From the NCBI RefSeq assembly GCF_040581405.1, contig NZ_CP137157.1:996001-1060000 (forward strand): DNA of 64,000 bases, given 5' to 3'. A model generated the notes under the pieces. It was not told the origin of the DNA. It made no database searches and was given only the letters and a program-made list of their open reading frames with translations. Shown in pieces: positions 1 through 10,317 of the stretch. This DNA comes from Komagataeibacter sucrofermentans DSM 15973 (GTDB lineage: Bacteria; Pseudomonadota; Alphaproteobacteria; Acetobacterales; Acetobacteraceae). Made by a program: the position numbers and the translations under genes. Every line of letters starts with the position of its first letter. Position 1 is the stretch's first letter.

Positions 1-1885
<1,885 letters not shown>

Positions 1886-1922
1886 TCAATTCGGGTAATC
1901 CCGTAGTGATAAGGCGTATGCC

Positions 1923-2192
1923 TTATTCCGCTGCCAGCGGCAGGGCTTCCACGGAAACGTGCACGCGGCCTTCAGCGCGGCGCACGAACTTCACATGGCC
2001 ATCCACCAGGGAAAACAGGGTGTGGTCGCGGCCAACGCCAACGTTCACACCGGGCTTCATCTTCGTGCCGCGCTGGCGCACGATGATGTTGCCTGCGATG
2101 ACGCTTTCGCCACCAAACTTCTTGACGCCAAGACGACGCCCGGCGCTATCGCGCCCGTTACGGGACGAACCGCCTGCCTTTTTTTGTGCCAT
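1923..2192 (-). CDS. rpmA: 50S ribosomal protein L27
   Basis: Large-subunit ribosomal protein near the peptidyl-transferase centre, 89 residues, the normal length. Family features visible are [18 protein letters not shown] at the N-terminus, [20 protein letters not shown], and a [14 protein letters not shown] segment. The N-terminal arm lacks the extra cleaved peptide seen in some Firmicutes. It follows rplU by 66 bp on the same strand and is closed by the terminator at 1855-1884. Confidence 0.97.
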   Translation of the reverse strand: MAQKKAGGSSRNGRDSAGRRLGVKKFGGESVIAGNIIVRQRGTKMKPGVNVGVGRDHTLFSLVDGHVKFVRRAEGRVHVSVEALPLAAE

Positions 2193-2258
2193 TGCCTGAA
2201 CTCCTTAAAACTGAAATCTCTGATCTGACCTGCCCGGGCGCATAAGCCCGGATAGGGA

Positions 2259-2573
2259 TCAGGCGGCGTTGATCGCGGAGATGCGCACCACGGTCACCGG
2301 CTGGCGGTGGCCATTCTTGCGGCGGCTGTTCTGCCGGCGGCGCTTCTTGAAGATGATGACCTTGGCCAGGCGGTCCTGCGCGATCACGGTTGCCGTGACG
2401 GTCGCACCCTTGACGGTCGGCGCACCAATGGTCGTGCCGCTTTCGCCGCCAACGGCGAGAACCTGATCGAACGTGATGGTGGCGCCGGCTTCGGCTTCCA
2501 GCTTCTCGACCTTCAGGACGGCATCTTTCGCAACGCGGTACTGCTTACCGCCGGTACGGATAACTGCAAACAT
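2259..2573 (-). CDS. rplU: 50S ribosomal protein L21
   Basis: Large-subunit ribosomal protein, 104 residues. It begins [14 protein letters not shown] and ends with the basic [20 protein letters not shown] segment and a short tail VTVVRISAI typical of L21. It is first gene of rplU-rpmA. A GC hairpin (2671-2690) lies in its presumed 5' UTR. Confidence 0.97.
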   Translation of the reverse strand: MFAVIRTGGKQYRVAKDAVLKVEKLEAEAGATITFDQVLAVGGESGTTIGAPTVKGATVTATVIAQDRLAKVIIFKKRRRQNSRRKNGHRQPVTVVRISAINAA

Positions 2574-2670
2574 TCTCTATCTATCTTTCCGATCTCTTGG
2601 CGTGCGCGGCATTGCGGGAATGCAGGCGGCACGGCCCAGTCGCTTTTTTATATTGGCCACATTGCAGCGG

Positions 2671-2690
2671 CACCCCGTCCGCGCGGGGTG
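2671..2690 (-). promoter_or_regulatory. Hairpin in the rplU 5' leader
   Basis: CACCCCG-TCCGCG-CGGGGTG is a perfect 7-bp stem with a 6-nt loop. It would sit at or just after the predicted 5' end of the rplU transcript. A stabilising or autoregulatory element is possible; no function can be shown. Confidence 0.4.
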
Positions 2691-2698
2691 AATGCGGG

Positions 2699-2727
2699 CT
2701 TTTACTGGCTGAGGGGGGCGAGGTCAA
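2699..2727 (-). promoter_or_regulatory. Candidate sigma70-type promoter for rplU-rpmA
   Basis: On the minus strand TTGACC (2722-2727) and TAAAAG (2699-2704) are separated by exactly 17 bases, about 125 bp upstream of the rplU start. The -35 is near consensus and the -10 is weak. No other good promoter is seen in this gap. Confidence 0.4.
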
Positions 2728-2817
2728 TATTTTTATGGCGCCGTCGAATAGCTAAAAAAGACCCCTTGCGCGGGGGCGCGTGCCACCCTATAAGCCGCTG
2801 CATCACCGCGTGCAGTT

Positions 2818-2907
<90 letters not shown>

Positions 2908-2936
2908 CTGCATCGCGTGTGTTTTTCCCAAAGCAT

Positions 2937-3014
2937 AAAAGTTTTTGATAAAGTTTTTTCAGAAAGCTTTGGATGAATGCCGCCTATTTTAAAATAGGCA
3001 GCACCCATGAACTT
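2937..3014 (-). repeat. Nested-palindrome intergenic repeat, reverse orientation
   Basis: Compared with the best copy at 31614-31693, this one is inverted. Reading the plus strand: outer arm AAAAGTTTTTG, a small hairpin around AGTTTTTTCAGAAAGCTTT, then GCCGCCTATTTT-AAAATAGGCAGC and the closing arm ACCCATGAACTT. The inner stem differs from other copies by paired changes (CTA/TAG), so base pairing is preserved. It fills the gap between tRNA-Ser and the guaD 3' end. Confidence 0.7.
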
Positions 3015-3032
3015 CGCCTTGCTGGCAATCCC

Positions 3033-4376
3033 TTAAAGTGTAGCGTCCTCTTTGCAGTCATGCACCTTCGTGCCGCCTGCATAGGTTGCGCGGATGCTGC
3101 GGTCATCGCCCAGCATCATCAGCGTGAACAGCAGGTCGGCCGTGCTGTCGCACATCTGTGTCCGCAGGGCCTGCAGGGGCGTAGCCTTCGGGTCGAGAAT
3201 GCACAGATCGGCGTCCATGCCCGCAGCTACCGTGCCGATCCGTCCCTCAAGATGCAGCGCCTCGGCGCCGCCGCGTGTCGCCAGCCAGAAAGCCTGTACG
3301 GGGTGCAGGCGGTGGCCGTTCATCTGCGCGATCTTGTAGGCCTCGTTCATGGATTGCAGGTGCGACAGGCTGGTGCCCGCGCCAATATCGGTGCCCAGCC
3401 CCGTGCGCACCGGGCGTTTTGCATCCATCACATCAAACAGCCGGAAGGACCCGCTACCCAGGAACAGGTTCGACGTGGGGCAGTGCGCCAGCGCGCAGCC
3501 GCTTGCATGGCAGCGGCACAGATCCTGTTCATCCACATAAATGCCGTGGCCCATCACGCTGCGCGGGCGCACCAGGCCTGCGCGGTCATACACATCAAGA
3601 TAGGAGCGGCTGTCGGGGAAGAGTTCCTTCACCCAGGCAACTTCCGCCCGGTTCTCGGCCAGATGGGTCTGCATGAACAATGTATCGTCCTGCGCCAGCA
3701 GCGCGCCTGCCAGTTCAAGCTGTTCTGGCGTGCTGGTGGGGGCGAAGCGGGGGGTGACGGCATAGAACTGGCGGTTTTTGCCATGCCAGCGTTCAATCAG
3801 CGCGCGCGATTCATCATAGCCGCGCTGGGCGGTATCGCGCAGGAAGTCGGGCGCGTTGCGGTCCATCAGCACCTTGCCCGCGACCATGAGCGTGCCGAGG
3901 CGGGTGGATTCGGTAAAGAACGCATCGACCGATTGCGGGTGCACGGTGCAGTACACCGCTGCCGTGGTGGTGCCGCAGCGCAGCAGTTCGCGCAGGAAGG
4001 TGCGCGCGATGGTGGTGGCGTAGGCCCCATCGGCAAAGCGGCGCTCGGTGGGGAAGGTGTAGCGCTCCAGCCATTCCAGCAACTGCTCGCCATAGGCCGC
4101 GATCATGGGCAGTTGCGGGTAATGCACATGCGTGTCGATAAACCCGGCCGAGATCAGGCATCCCCGGTAATCGGCCACGTCGGTGCCGGGCGGCAGGTGG
4201 GCCAGCGTTTCGCTGTAGGGGCCGGCATGGGTGATGCGCCCGTTGGTGATCAGAACCAGCCCGTCAGGTTCCTCCACCAGCGCATCGGCAGGCGGCATGA
4301 GGAACGGGTTGCCCCGAAAGGTGACGATATGGCCGCGTAGGGCGGTGTGGACCGGGGGTGTGGGGGCAGGGGTCAT
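3033..4376 (-). CDS. guaD: Guanine deaminase
   Basis: Hydrolyses guanine to xanthine and ammonia in purine salvage/catabolism. The protein is a 447-residue amidohydrolase-fold enzyme. The metal-binding HVH is in GFIDTHVHYPQ (residues 83-85), followed by FPTERRF, THLAENRAEV, VMGHGIYVD and GLGTDIGAGTSLS, which match the guanine deaminase subfamily of chlorohydrolase-type enzymes. The start ATG at 4374-4376 is the first plausible one. No purine transporter or xanthine dehydrogenase is adjacent; the upstream neighbour is a FUSC transporter on the same strand, 35 bp away. Confidence 0.92.
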   Translation of the reverse strand: MTPAPTPPVHTALRGHIVTFRGNPFLMPPADALVEEPDGLVLITNGRITHAGPYSETLAHLPPGTDVADYRGCLISAGFIDTHVHYPQLPMIAAYGEQLLEWLERYTFPTERRFADGAYATTIARTFLRELLRCGTTTAAVYCTVHPQSVDAFFTESTRLGTLMVAGKVLMDRNAPDFLRDTAQRGYDESRALIERWHGKNRQFYAVTPRFAPTSTPEQLELAGALLAQDDTLFMQTHLAENRAEVAWVKELFPDSRSYLDVYDRAGLVRPRSVMGHGIYVDEQDLCRCHASGCALAHCPTSNLFLGSGSFRLFDVMDAKRPVRTGLGTDIGAGTSLSHLQSMNEAYKIAQMNGHRLHPVQAFWLATRGGAEALHLEGRIGTVAAGMDADLCILDPKATPLQALRTQMCDSTADLLFTLMMLGDDRSIRATYAGGTKVHDCKEDATL

Positions 4377-4411
4377 GTTGGCTCCATCTCCCTGCCGGTC
4401 CGGGCGTCGTG

Positions 4412-6616
4412 TCAGGACATCTCGCCGGTGCGGTAAGGCTGGGAGGCATCAAGGAAGGCGGCGTTGGCACCGAGTTCATAGGAAATGACCAGCAGATACG
4501 CAATGGCGCGGGTGATCTCGATGCGCGATGTGATGTTGCCTTCCGTCGCCTCCAGCCGGCGCAGGCTGCGCGTGGCCCCGCGTGCCACGCGGGCGGTGCG
4601 GCCAAAACGCCCGTACCGCCCGCTGAACTGCGACATGCGGTTGAGGAACAGCTCGATGGCCCGGTCCGCAGCCGGCGGCAGTTGCCCGCGTTCGAGCACC
4701 GTGCGCAGCCGGATGATGTTCAGCCCGATGGTCATGGCCGAGAGCGTGCCCTGCAGGTAGGCCTCGATGGTGGGGGTGGGCGTGGGGCCTGCATGGCGGA
4801 TCAGGCGGGAAAAACGGTCGGTATTGCGCCCGATCCATGACTGCGTGCGCGGCATGGGCTGGGCGGAGGCCAGGTGGCGCAGGTCATGCAGCGTGCGGTT
4901 GCGCATGCGCCAGCGTTCTTCATCATTATCGAAGGGCAGTACCGCGCGGAAGATCAGCACCGCAAAGCCGATGCTGCACAGCAGCGCGAAGGAGGCATTG
5001 AAGTATGCAATCTCGTTCAGGCGCGTCTGGTTGCCCGGCCCAACGAGGTTGGGCAGGAACAGGCAGTACGAGGCGGCGGCCCCCGCCGTGGCCGGGTTGC
5101 GCGCGGCAAGTCCGCCCGCAATCATGGGCAGGGCCAGGGCTGCGGCCAGCATTTCGAATTCCGCGGGTCGCGGCATGACCAGCATCACCAGAAAGCCGGA
5201 TACCAGAACCGCCCAGCACGCCCCGCGCAGGAAGTTCATGGTGCCCACCACCGGGTTCTCACGCGTGGCGAACAGGCCGCATGTCACCGCGACCATGGTG
5301 ATGAAGCCGATGCCGTTGGCCCAGGCCGTGACTTCCCATATCAGTGCCGAGGCGCCGATGGCCACGGCGGCGCGGATGCCGTTATAGGCGGCTTCCTTGA
5401 AGTCACGATGCGCTTCGATGCGGAAATGGAAGTGATCGCCACGGATCTCGTGCTGGCTGGCATCGAATTCGGCAATGGCCTGCTCAAGTTCGCCCAGCAG
5501 TTCATCAAGCGCGTTGTGCAGGATGCGGCAGTTCAGCAGGTCGTCCACCTCGGCGGTCGCGGTGGTGGATTCCATGCTGATTTCATGGCTCAGCGCATCA
5601 ATGATGCGCTGGCGGCACACGCCGCGCAGGTCCTGCAGGTCCTGCTGGATGTGCGGAATTTCGGAATCGTTTTCCAGCCGCGCGGGCACGCCAAGCAGGA
5701 AGGTACGGGTGAGCAGCGAGGTCTCGGTAAACTGCTCGTTGGTGGTTTCCAGCGCCTTGATGCGCGCCATCATGCCCAAACCGCGTGAAAGCAGAACCGA
5801 CACGGCGGCAAGGGCCGCGCGCGCATGGTCGCCTTCATGCCCGTGCGGGCCCATCTCGACTTCACTGAACTCGATCTGGTCATTGATGCTCAGGATGGTG
5901 CCAAACAGGGCGCGTGAGCGCACGAAAGCGGCATCATCGCCCGCGAGCAGGTTGGCCACGGCATCGGTGGAACTGCCCAGCGCCATCTGGATCTTCTGGC
6001 GCATGTTGCGCCGCGCGCTCGAGGCGAGGTTGTGCGCGAACAGCACCGCCACCAGCGTCTCGCACGTAATGCCCAGCACGATGTAGGACGTGCGCGACAT
6101 GGTGATCATGAAGATGTTGTCGGGGTCGCGCGTGGCGGCGAGCGCGATGATGGCGCAGGTATAGCCCGACAACACCAGCGCGTAGGAGCGGAAGTTGCGC
6201 ACCAGGGTTGCGCACATGCAGCACAGCCCGATCCACAGGCTGATGGCGGGAAAGAACAGCCATGGCGCCTGCGGAAACGAACAGACCAGAATGACCGCGC
6301 TGATCGCCCCGATGGCGGTGCCCACCAGTCGCCACCGCGCCTTGGAAAGGCTCTCCCCGCGCGAGCCCTGGGCTACGATCCATACGGTCATGGCGGCCCA
6401 TGGCGGGTCGTCAAGTTCCATCCACATCGCGATCGTCAGCGCCATCAGGGCTGCGACCGTGGTGCGCACGGCAAAGCCGAGCGCTTCAGGCGTGGGGGCG
6501 TAGAGCCATTTCAGGCCGCTCATGCGCGCATAGCCTGGCGCGCGGATGGGGGGGAAATGCTTTCCGCTGAAAAGACGGGTCAGGAAAGAGGGCAGAAGAT
6601 TGAGGTCTGCAGGCAC
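4412..6616 (-). CDS. FUSC-family inner-membrane transporter (aromatic acid exporter-like)
   Basis: A 734-residue membrane protein built as two halves. An N-terminal group of hydrophobic helices (about residues 45-190) is followed by a soluble stretch, then a second group (about 430-570), and ends in a soluble tail. This layout is typical of the FUSC family (AaeB, YccS and relatives), which includes efflux pumps for aromatic carboxylic acids. Sequence alone does not define the substrate. No AaeA-type membrane-fusion partner is adjacent. It sits 35 bp upstream of guaD on the same strand and may be co-transcribed with it. Confidence 0.8.
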   Translation of the reverse strand: MPADLNLLPSFLTRLFSGKHFPPIRAPGYARMSGLKWLYAPTPEALGFAVRTTVAALMALTIAMWMELDDPPWAAMTVWIVAQGSRGESLSKARWRLVGTAIGAISAVILVCSFPQAPWLFFPAISLWIGLCCMCATLVRNFRSYALVLSGYTCAIIALAATRDPDNIFMITMSRTSYIVLGITCETLVAVLFAHNLASSARRNMRQKIQMALGSSTDAVANLLAGDDAAFVRSRALFGTILSINDQIEFSEVEMGPHGHEGDHARAALAAVSVLLSRGLGMMARIKALETTNEQFTETSLLTRTFLLGVPARLENDSEIPHIQQDLQDLRGVCRQRIIDALSHEISMESTTATAEVDDLLNCRILHNALDELLGELEQAIAEFDASQHEIRGDHFHFRIEAHRDFKEAAYNGIRAAVAIGASALIWEVTAWANGIGFITMVAVTCGLFATRENPVVGTMNFLRGACWAVLVSGFLVMLVMPRPAEFEMLAAALALPMIAGGLAARNPATAGAAASYCLFLPNLVGPGNQTRLNEIAYFNASFALLCSIGFAVLIFRAVLPFDNDEERWRMRNRTLHDLRHLASAQPMPRTQSWIGRNTDRFSRLIRHAGPTPTPTIEAYLQGTLSAMTIGLNIIRLRTVLERGQLPPAADRAIELFLNRMSQFSGRYGRFGRTARVARGATRSLRRLEATEGNITSRIEITRAIAYLLVISYELGANAAFLDASQPYRTGEMS

Positions 6617-6721
6617 GATATACGGCTTCCGGCGGCAAGGGGCCCTCTACCCATAGCCCATCTTGGCATAACGTAATGGTGTTGCGAGTGCATATCAGGC
6701 ATCGGCTTTCCTCGTGACGGA

Positions 6722-7948
6722 TTATGTCACGGCAGGGGCAAGGCGGCCTGCGGCCAGGCGCAGGTCGTTGACAAAGCGGTCATATTCACGCGTCCGCGCG
6801 GCTTCATCGGGCAGGCGCAGCAGGTAGGAGGGGTGAACCGTCACGAGTCCGTCTGATCCATCCCCCATCGGAATGATGCGCGAACGCTCGCGGCTTATGG
6901 TAACGGCGCGCCCCAGCAGGGCCGATGCCGCCGTGACGCCAAGCATGACCACCACGGCCGGGCGGATGATGCGCCGCTCGGCGGCAAGCCACGGGGCGCA
7001 GGCGGCGATTTCCGCCGGGCCTGCCTTTTCATGGATGCGGCGCGTGGGGGTGCGGCGGAATTTGAAGTGCTTGACCGTATTGGTCACGTAAGTGTCATCA
7101 CGCCCGATTCCGGCTTCGAGCAGGGCGCGGTCGAACAGTTGGCCTGCCGGGCCAACAAAGGGGCGGCCGGCGCGGTCTTCAATATCGCCGGGCTGTTCGC
7201 CCACGAACATCATGCGGGCTGCCTCCCGGCCTTCGCCAAACACGGTCTGGGTGGCATGGGCGGCCATGGGGCAGATCAGGCATGTTTTTGCCGCCAGCGC
7301 TACCGCGCGCAACGACGTGATGCGGGCAATATCAAGGTCCGGCACCATGGGCAGGGCGGGTGGTGGCAGGCTGGTCGGGTCAAGCGGTTGCGGCGCCTGG
7401 CCGGGGGTTTCGCACAGCATTTCCTGGCCGGTCCAGCGCAGCGTGCGGTCGGGCATGTCAAGCTGCCAGGGGGCGAAGGAGCGTTGCAGGGTCAGGAACC
7501 GCGCATTGCTTTCTGGCACAAGGTCGAGCGTATCCACGCGACCCTGATACGGGGTGGTGCCATCGTGGCTGGGCAGAGCCCTGCGGATTTCATCGCGCAA
7601 CTGCCGGGTTTGCGTGATGACGTCTTCCTTTGTCCCTGCCATGCGGTCTGCTGCATCTTCGCCCGTCGGCACGCCCATGACATGGTCATAAACCAGCGTG
7701 TAGGCGAGGGCGAAGCGGTCGGGCAGGGCGGACTGCACCATTATGGCCGCAAGGTCCATGATCGCGCGCGGCACGGTGAAGCGCGCGGCCGCCGGGTCTG
7801 GCGCGGGCAGGGCGGCGGATTCGGTATCGATTGCGATCCGCCATGTAATGTCGGCGGGCGGAGTATGACGCCCGGCAAGGCTGCGCGTGGCTGATCGCCA
7901 GCCCGCAAAGTCGGCTTCATGGGCAAGGGTGACGGTTGCGTGGGGCAT
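6722..7948 (-). CDS. UdgX-type uracil-DNA-binding protein fused to a DUF4130-like N-terminal domain
   Basis: A 408-residue protein. The C-terminal half is a uracil-DNA-glycosylase-superfamily domain with GEQPGD (250-255), the RPFVGPAGQ loop, YVTNTVKHFKF and a closing VHPSYLLR motif. It carries TRRIH (302-306), which matches the KRRIH loop whose histidine forms a covalent bond with uracil-DNA sites in UdgX; the first Lys is Thr here. Cys223, Cys226 and Cys317 are candidate Fe-S ligands. The N-terminal half (VPRAIMDLA, RFALAYTLVYD, a FLTLQRSFAPW segment) resembles DUF4130, which is often fused to UdgX. The usual radical-SAM companion is not adjacent. Confidence 0.82.
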   Translation of the reverse strand: MPHATVTLAHEADFAGWRSATRSLAGRHTPPADITWRIAIDTESAALPAPDPAAARFTVPRAIMDLAAIMVQSALPDRFALAYTLVYDHVMGVPTGEDAADRMAGTKEDVITQTRQLRDEIRRALPSHDGTTPYQGRVDTLDLVPESNARFLTLQRSFAPWQLDMPDRTLRWTGQEMLCETPGQAPQPLDPTSLPPPALPMVPDLDIARITSLRAVALAAKTCLICPMAAHATQTVFGEGREAARMMFVGEQPGDIEDRAGRPFVGPAGQLFDRALLEAGIGRDDTYVTNTVKHFKFRRTPTRRIHEKAGPAEIAACAPWLAAERRIIRPAVVVMLGVTAASALLGRAVTISRERSRIIPMGDGSDGLVTVHPSYLLRLPDEAARTREYDRFVNDLRLAAGRLAPAVT

Positions 7949-7999
7949 GATGGCGGTCTCATCGCGGTGGCGGGCAGGCGCAGTAGCGCCCGCGCGGTG

Positions 8000-8788
8000 T
8001 CAGACAAGGCCCATGGCCCGCGCGCTGCGCCACATCATGTAGACTGCCACGATAAAGATCAGGCATGCAAAGATCAGCCGCAGGCGTTGCGGCTGGCGGC
8101 CCAGCCTGCGTGCCGCCAGTGTGCCGCCCAGTCCGCCAACCATGCCGCTCGCCACCAGTATGGCCGCCATGGGCAGATCAACCATTCCGGCCACGGCGTA
8201 GCTGAGTGATGTGGTCAGCCCGAAGGCGCACACCGCCACCAGCGAGGTCGCGATGGCGTTGAGCATGGGCATGCCTGTTGCCGCCAGCAGTGCCGGCACG
8301 ATCAGGAAGCCGCCGCCAATACCGAAGAAGCCCGAGCAGAATCCTGTCGCCACGCCATAAAGCAGCACGGGCATCATGGTGGTGCGCTCGGCGGGGGCAG
8401 GGGGCTGCGCGCCGGTGCTGCAGCCGCGCGCCATCAGCCCGCCAACGCCCAGCATGACCAGCGCGAACAGGAACAACAGGTGCTGCCCGTTGATGATCTT
8501 GCCGCACGCAGCCCCCACCAGCGCGCCGCCCACGCCCGCGCTGGCGAACAGGCCCGCGCATCTCCACCGCACGTTGCCCGCCCGGGCATGGCTGGCGAGG
8601 CTGAACAGGGCATTGACCGTGACAGCGACCGCGCTGGTGCCGATGGCGCGATGGGGGTCAGTCATGCCAACCACGTAAAGCAGCAGCGGCACGGCCAGGA
8701 TGGAGCCGCCACCGCCCACAAGCCCGAGCGTGAAACCGATGATGCCGCCACTGCCCAGACCGAGAGCGACCTGAGCCAGATCAGCCAT
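8000..8788 (-). CDS. TauE/SafE-family sulfite/organosulfonate exporter-like membrane protein
   Basis: A 262-residue protein with about seven to eight hydrophobic segments. Two internally similar halves each start with a glycine-rich motif (GFTLGLVGGGGSILAVPLL near the N-terminus and GFFGIGGGFLIVPALL near residue 150), the hallmark of TauE/SafE (DUF81). Family members export sulfite, sulfoacetate or related anions, or are uncharacterised. It is divergent from an ArsR/BigR-like regulator at 9001, which fits control by a sulfur-responsive repressor. The exact substrate is unknown. Confidence 0.85.
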   Translation of the reverse strand: MADLAQVALGLGSGGIIGFTLGLVGGGGSILAVPLLLYVVGMTDPHRAIGTSAVAVTVNALFSLASHARAGNVRWRCAGLFASAGVGGALVGAACGKIINGQHLLFLFALVMLGVGGLMARGCSTGAQPPAPAERTTMMPVLLYGVATGFCSGFFGIGGGFLIVPALLAATGMPMLNAIATSLVAVCAFGLTTSLSYAVAGMVDLPMAAILVASGMVGGLGGTLAARRLGRQPQRLRLIFACLIFIVAVYMMWRSARAMGLV

Positions 8789-8859
8789 GGGGCATGATGG
8801 GGCGCTGGGGTGGGCGGCTGGGGGTCATGCGGTCAGTCCGGTTTGTGGCATGTGAAGCC

Positions 8860-8905
8860 TGATAAATAGTTTATTTTTTTAGTATATTATGTATGTATTT
8901 TATCA
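8860..8905. promoter_or_regulatory. Imperfect inverted repeat in the tauE/arsR divergent region
   Basis: TGATAAATAG (8860-8869) and TATTTTATCA (8896-8905) form a 10-base inverted repeat with about one mismatch, spaced by AT-rich DNA containing ATATTATGTATG. It lies between the divergent tauE-like and arsR-like genes and is a candidate operator for the regulator. Confidence 0.45.
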
Positions 8906-9000
8906 AGCGCTATATTCCTCGCATGCGGCAGGTTGCTGTTGCGCGGGGCGCGAATATGGTACAGCACGCGCACAAACCGCCAGCTGAGAGGGGATATCCC

Positions 9001-9405
9001 ATGCCAAAAATGCCCAGAACACGCGAAGTGGCCGAAAGCCTTGTGCAGCGCCTGCGGCTTCTGGCCCAGCCTCAGCGGCTTATGGTGCTGGCCTGCCTGC
9101 TTGAGGGCGAAAAGAGTGTGGGCCAGATCGAAAGCGAGACCGGTATCGGCCAGCCGACCCTGAGCCAGCAGCTTGCGGAACTCCGGCGCGCGGAAATTGT
9201 TATAACCCGCAAGGAAGCCCGGCAGGTCATTTACAGTATTAAAGATAGTATGGAGGAGATGCGCGTGCGCCTGATCTGCGCCGTATGCGATCCGGATTTC
9301 GACATGGAGCGCCTTGCAGGGCTGGTGCGCCGGGGCGCAGCGGGTCCAGGCCCCACCAAGGATGAACCATCGGCCTGCTTTGCCCGTATATTTATGGAAT
9401 CGTAA
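9001..9405 (+). CDS. ArsR/SmtB-family regulator, BigR/SqrR-like
   Basis: A 134-residue winged-helix repressor. The start at 9001 (MPKMPRTREVAE) has a good ribosome binding site (GAGAGGGG) just upstream; an earlier in-frame codon would add 36 unsupported residues. The core LLAQPQRLMVLACLLEGEKSV and recognition helix TGIGQPTLSQQLAELR match ArsR proteins. Cys32 in the second helix and Cys93/Cys96 in helix 5 (LICAVC) recall the cysteine pair that senses persulfide or H2S in BigR and SqrR. Divergent from a TauE/SafE gene, a known partner of BigR-type regulators. The sensing role is inference. Confidence 0.8.
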   Translation: MPKMPRTREVAESLVQRLRLLAQPQRLMVLACLLEGEKSVGQIESETGIGQPTLSQQLAELRRAEIVITRKEARQVIYSIKDSMEEMRVRLICAVCDPDFDMERLAGLVRRGAAGPGPTKDEPSACFARIFMES

Positions 9406-9797
9406 TGGCGCGGCTGAAGGCGCGTTTCAAAACAACATATTGATGGAAGCAATAAAGGTTTCTTCCGGGATGCTGTCTTTGTTCAAAATGGCGGCATTTC
9501 CCGAAGCGTTCTGAAAAAAGCATCTCGCAAAAAACGTCCATATGATGGCTGAAGGTTTTGCGGCGGGGTGTTTTCGGCACATTTTGAATCAATTTTATAC
9601 AAATAAATGCTTTCAAACGGCGGCGTTATTTAATACTGGCTATTCCATATAATATAAGAGGTATAGGTGATTAGAATAAGCGTATTCGGTTCAATGTCCT
9701 GTATTGTATTCAGAAGTCTGTCCGTATATGTAAGCGTAATGAAGGATCGTGAATAAATCACGAAATTTTATTGTAAGTTAAATAAGGTGCAAAGATC
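9406..9797. other. 392-bp gene-free AT-rich region before mucR
   Basis: Contains the degenerate repeat at 9454-9538, then about 250 bp of strongly AT-rich DNA up to the mucR start. MucR/Ros proteins bind AT-rich DNA and often regulate themselves, so this stretch is a plausible autoregulatory region. No open reading frame of interest was seen. Confidence 0.5.
9454..9538 (+). repeat. Nested-palindrome intergenic repeat, degenerate copy
   Basis: The order of elements matches the best copy at 31614-31693: left arm AAAGGTTTCTTCCGGG, first hairpin remnant (TTTGTTCAAAATGGCGGC), second hairpin GCGTTCTGAAAAAAGC, right arm CGCAAAAAACG. Several arm positions no longer pair. It lies between arsR and mucR. 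Confidence 0.55.
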
Positions 9798-10280
9798 ATG
9801 TCTGATACTGAACAGGACTTCTCGTGTCTGGAACTGACCGCGCAGATCGTGTCGGCGCATGTTTCCAATAACAGTGTCGGTGCCGATGTGCTGCCTGACC
9901 TGATCCGTAATGTTTATGCTGCACTGTCAACCGTGGGTCGTCCGGCGCAGGAGCCCGAAAAGCTTCAGCCCGCCGTGCCCATCAAGCGCTCGGTGTTTGC
10001 CGATTACATCGTCTGCCTTGAAGACGGCAAGAAGCTCAAGATGCTCAAGCGCCATCTGCAGAGCGCCTATGGCATGACCCCCGACCAGTACCGTGAGCGC
10101 TGGGGCCTGCCGGCCGAATACCCCATGGTCGCCCCCAACTATGCCGAGCGGCGCTCAAGCCTCGCGCGTGAGATCGGGCTTGGCCGCAAGATCACCGCAG
10201 CATCCGCCGCGGCAGCCGCTGCGGAAGCCGGTGGGGCGGAAAATGGCCGCGGGCGCCCGGGCCGTCGACGCAAGGCATGA
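9798..10280 (+). CDS. mucR: MucR/Ros-family transcriptional regulator
   Basis: A 160-residue DNA-binding protein of the alphaproteobacterial Ros/MucR family, global regulators of surface polysaccharide, motility and cell-cycle genes. The signature is SVFADYIVCLEDGKKLKMLKR followed by HLQSAYGMTPDQYRERWGLP, YPMVAPNYAERRS and LAREIGLGRK. In rhizobial MucR the finger reads HLxTHYG; here the second histidine position is alanine (SAYG), so the classical zinc site looks incomplete. A long alanine-rich basic tail follows. No Shine-Dalgarno better than AAGGTGC just upstream. Confidence 0.92.
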   Translation: MSDTEQDFSCLELTAQIVSAHVSNNSVGADVLPDLIRNVYAALSTVGRPAQEPEKLQPAVPIKRSVFADYIVCLEDGKKLKMLKRHLQSAYGMTPDQYRERWGLPAEYPMVAPNYAERRSSLAREIGLGRKITAASAAAAAAEAGGAENGRGRPGRRRKA

Positions 10281-10317
10281 TACGGGTCTGTTTTAACGTC
10301 TGATCCTGTTCTTCGGT

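Noticed and set aside
2973-4340. 455-residue plus-strand open frame opposite guaD
   Set aside because: It mirrors guaD on the other strand; composition is the usual antisense shadow of high-GC DNA, with no family motif.
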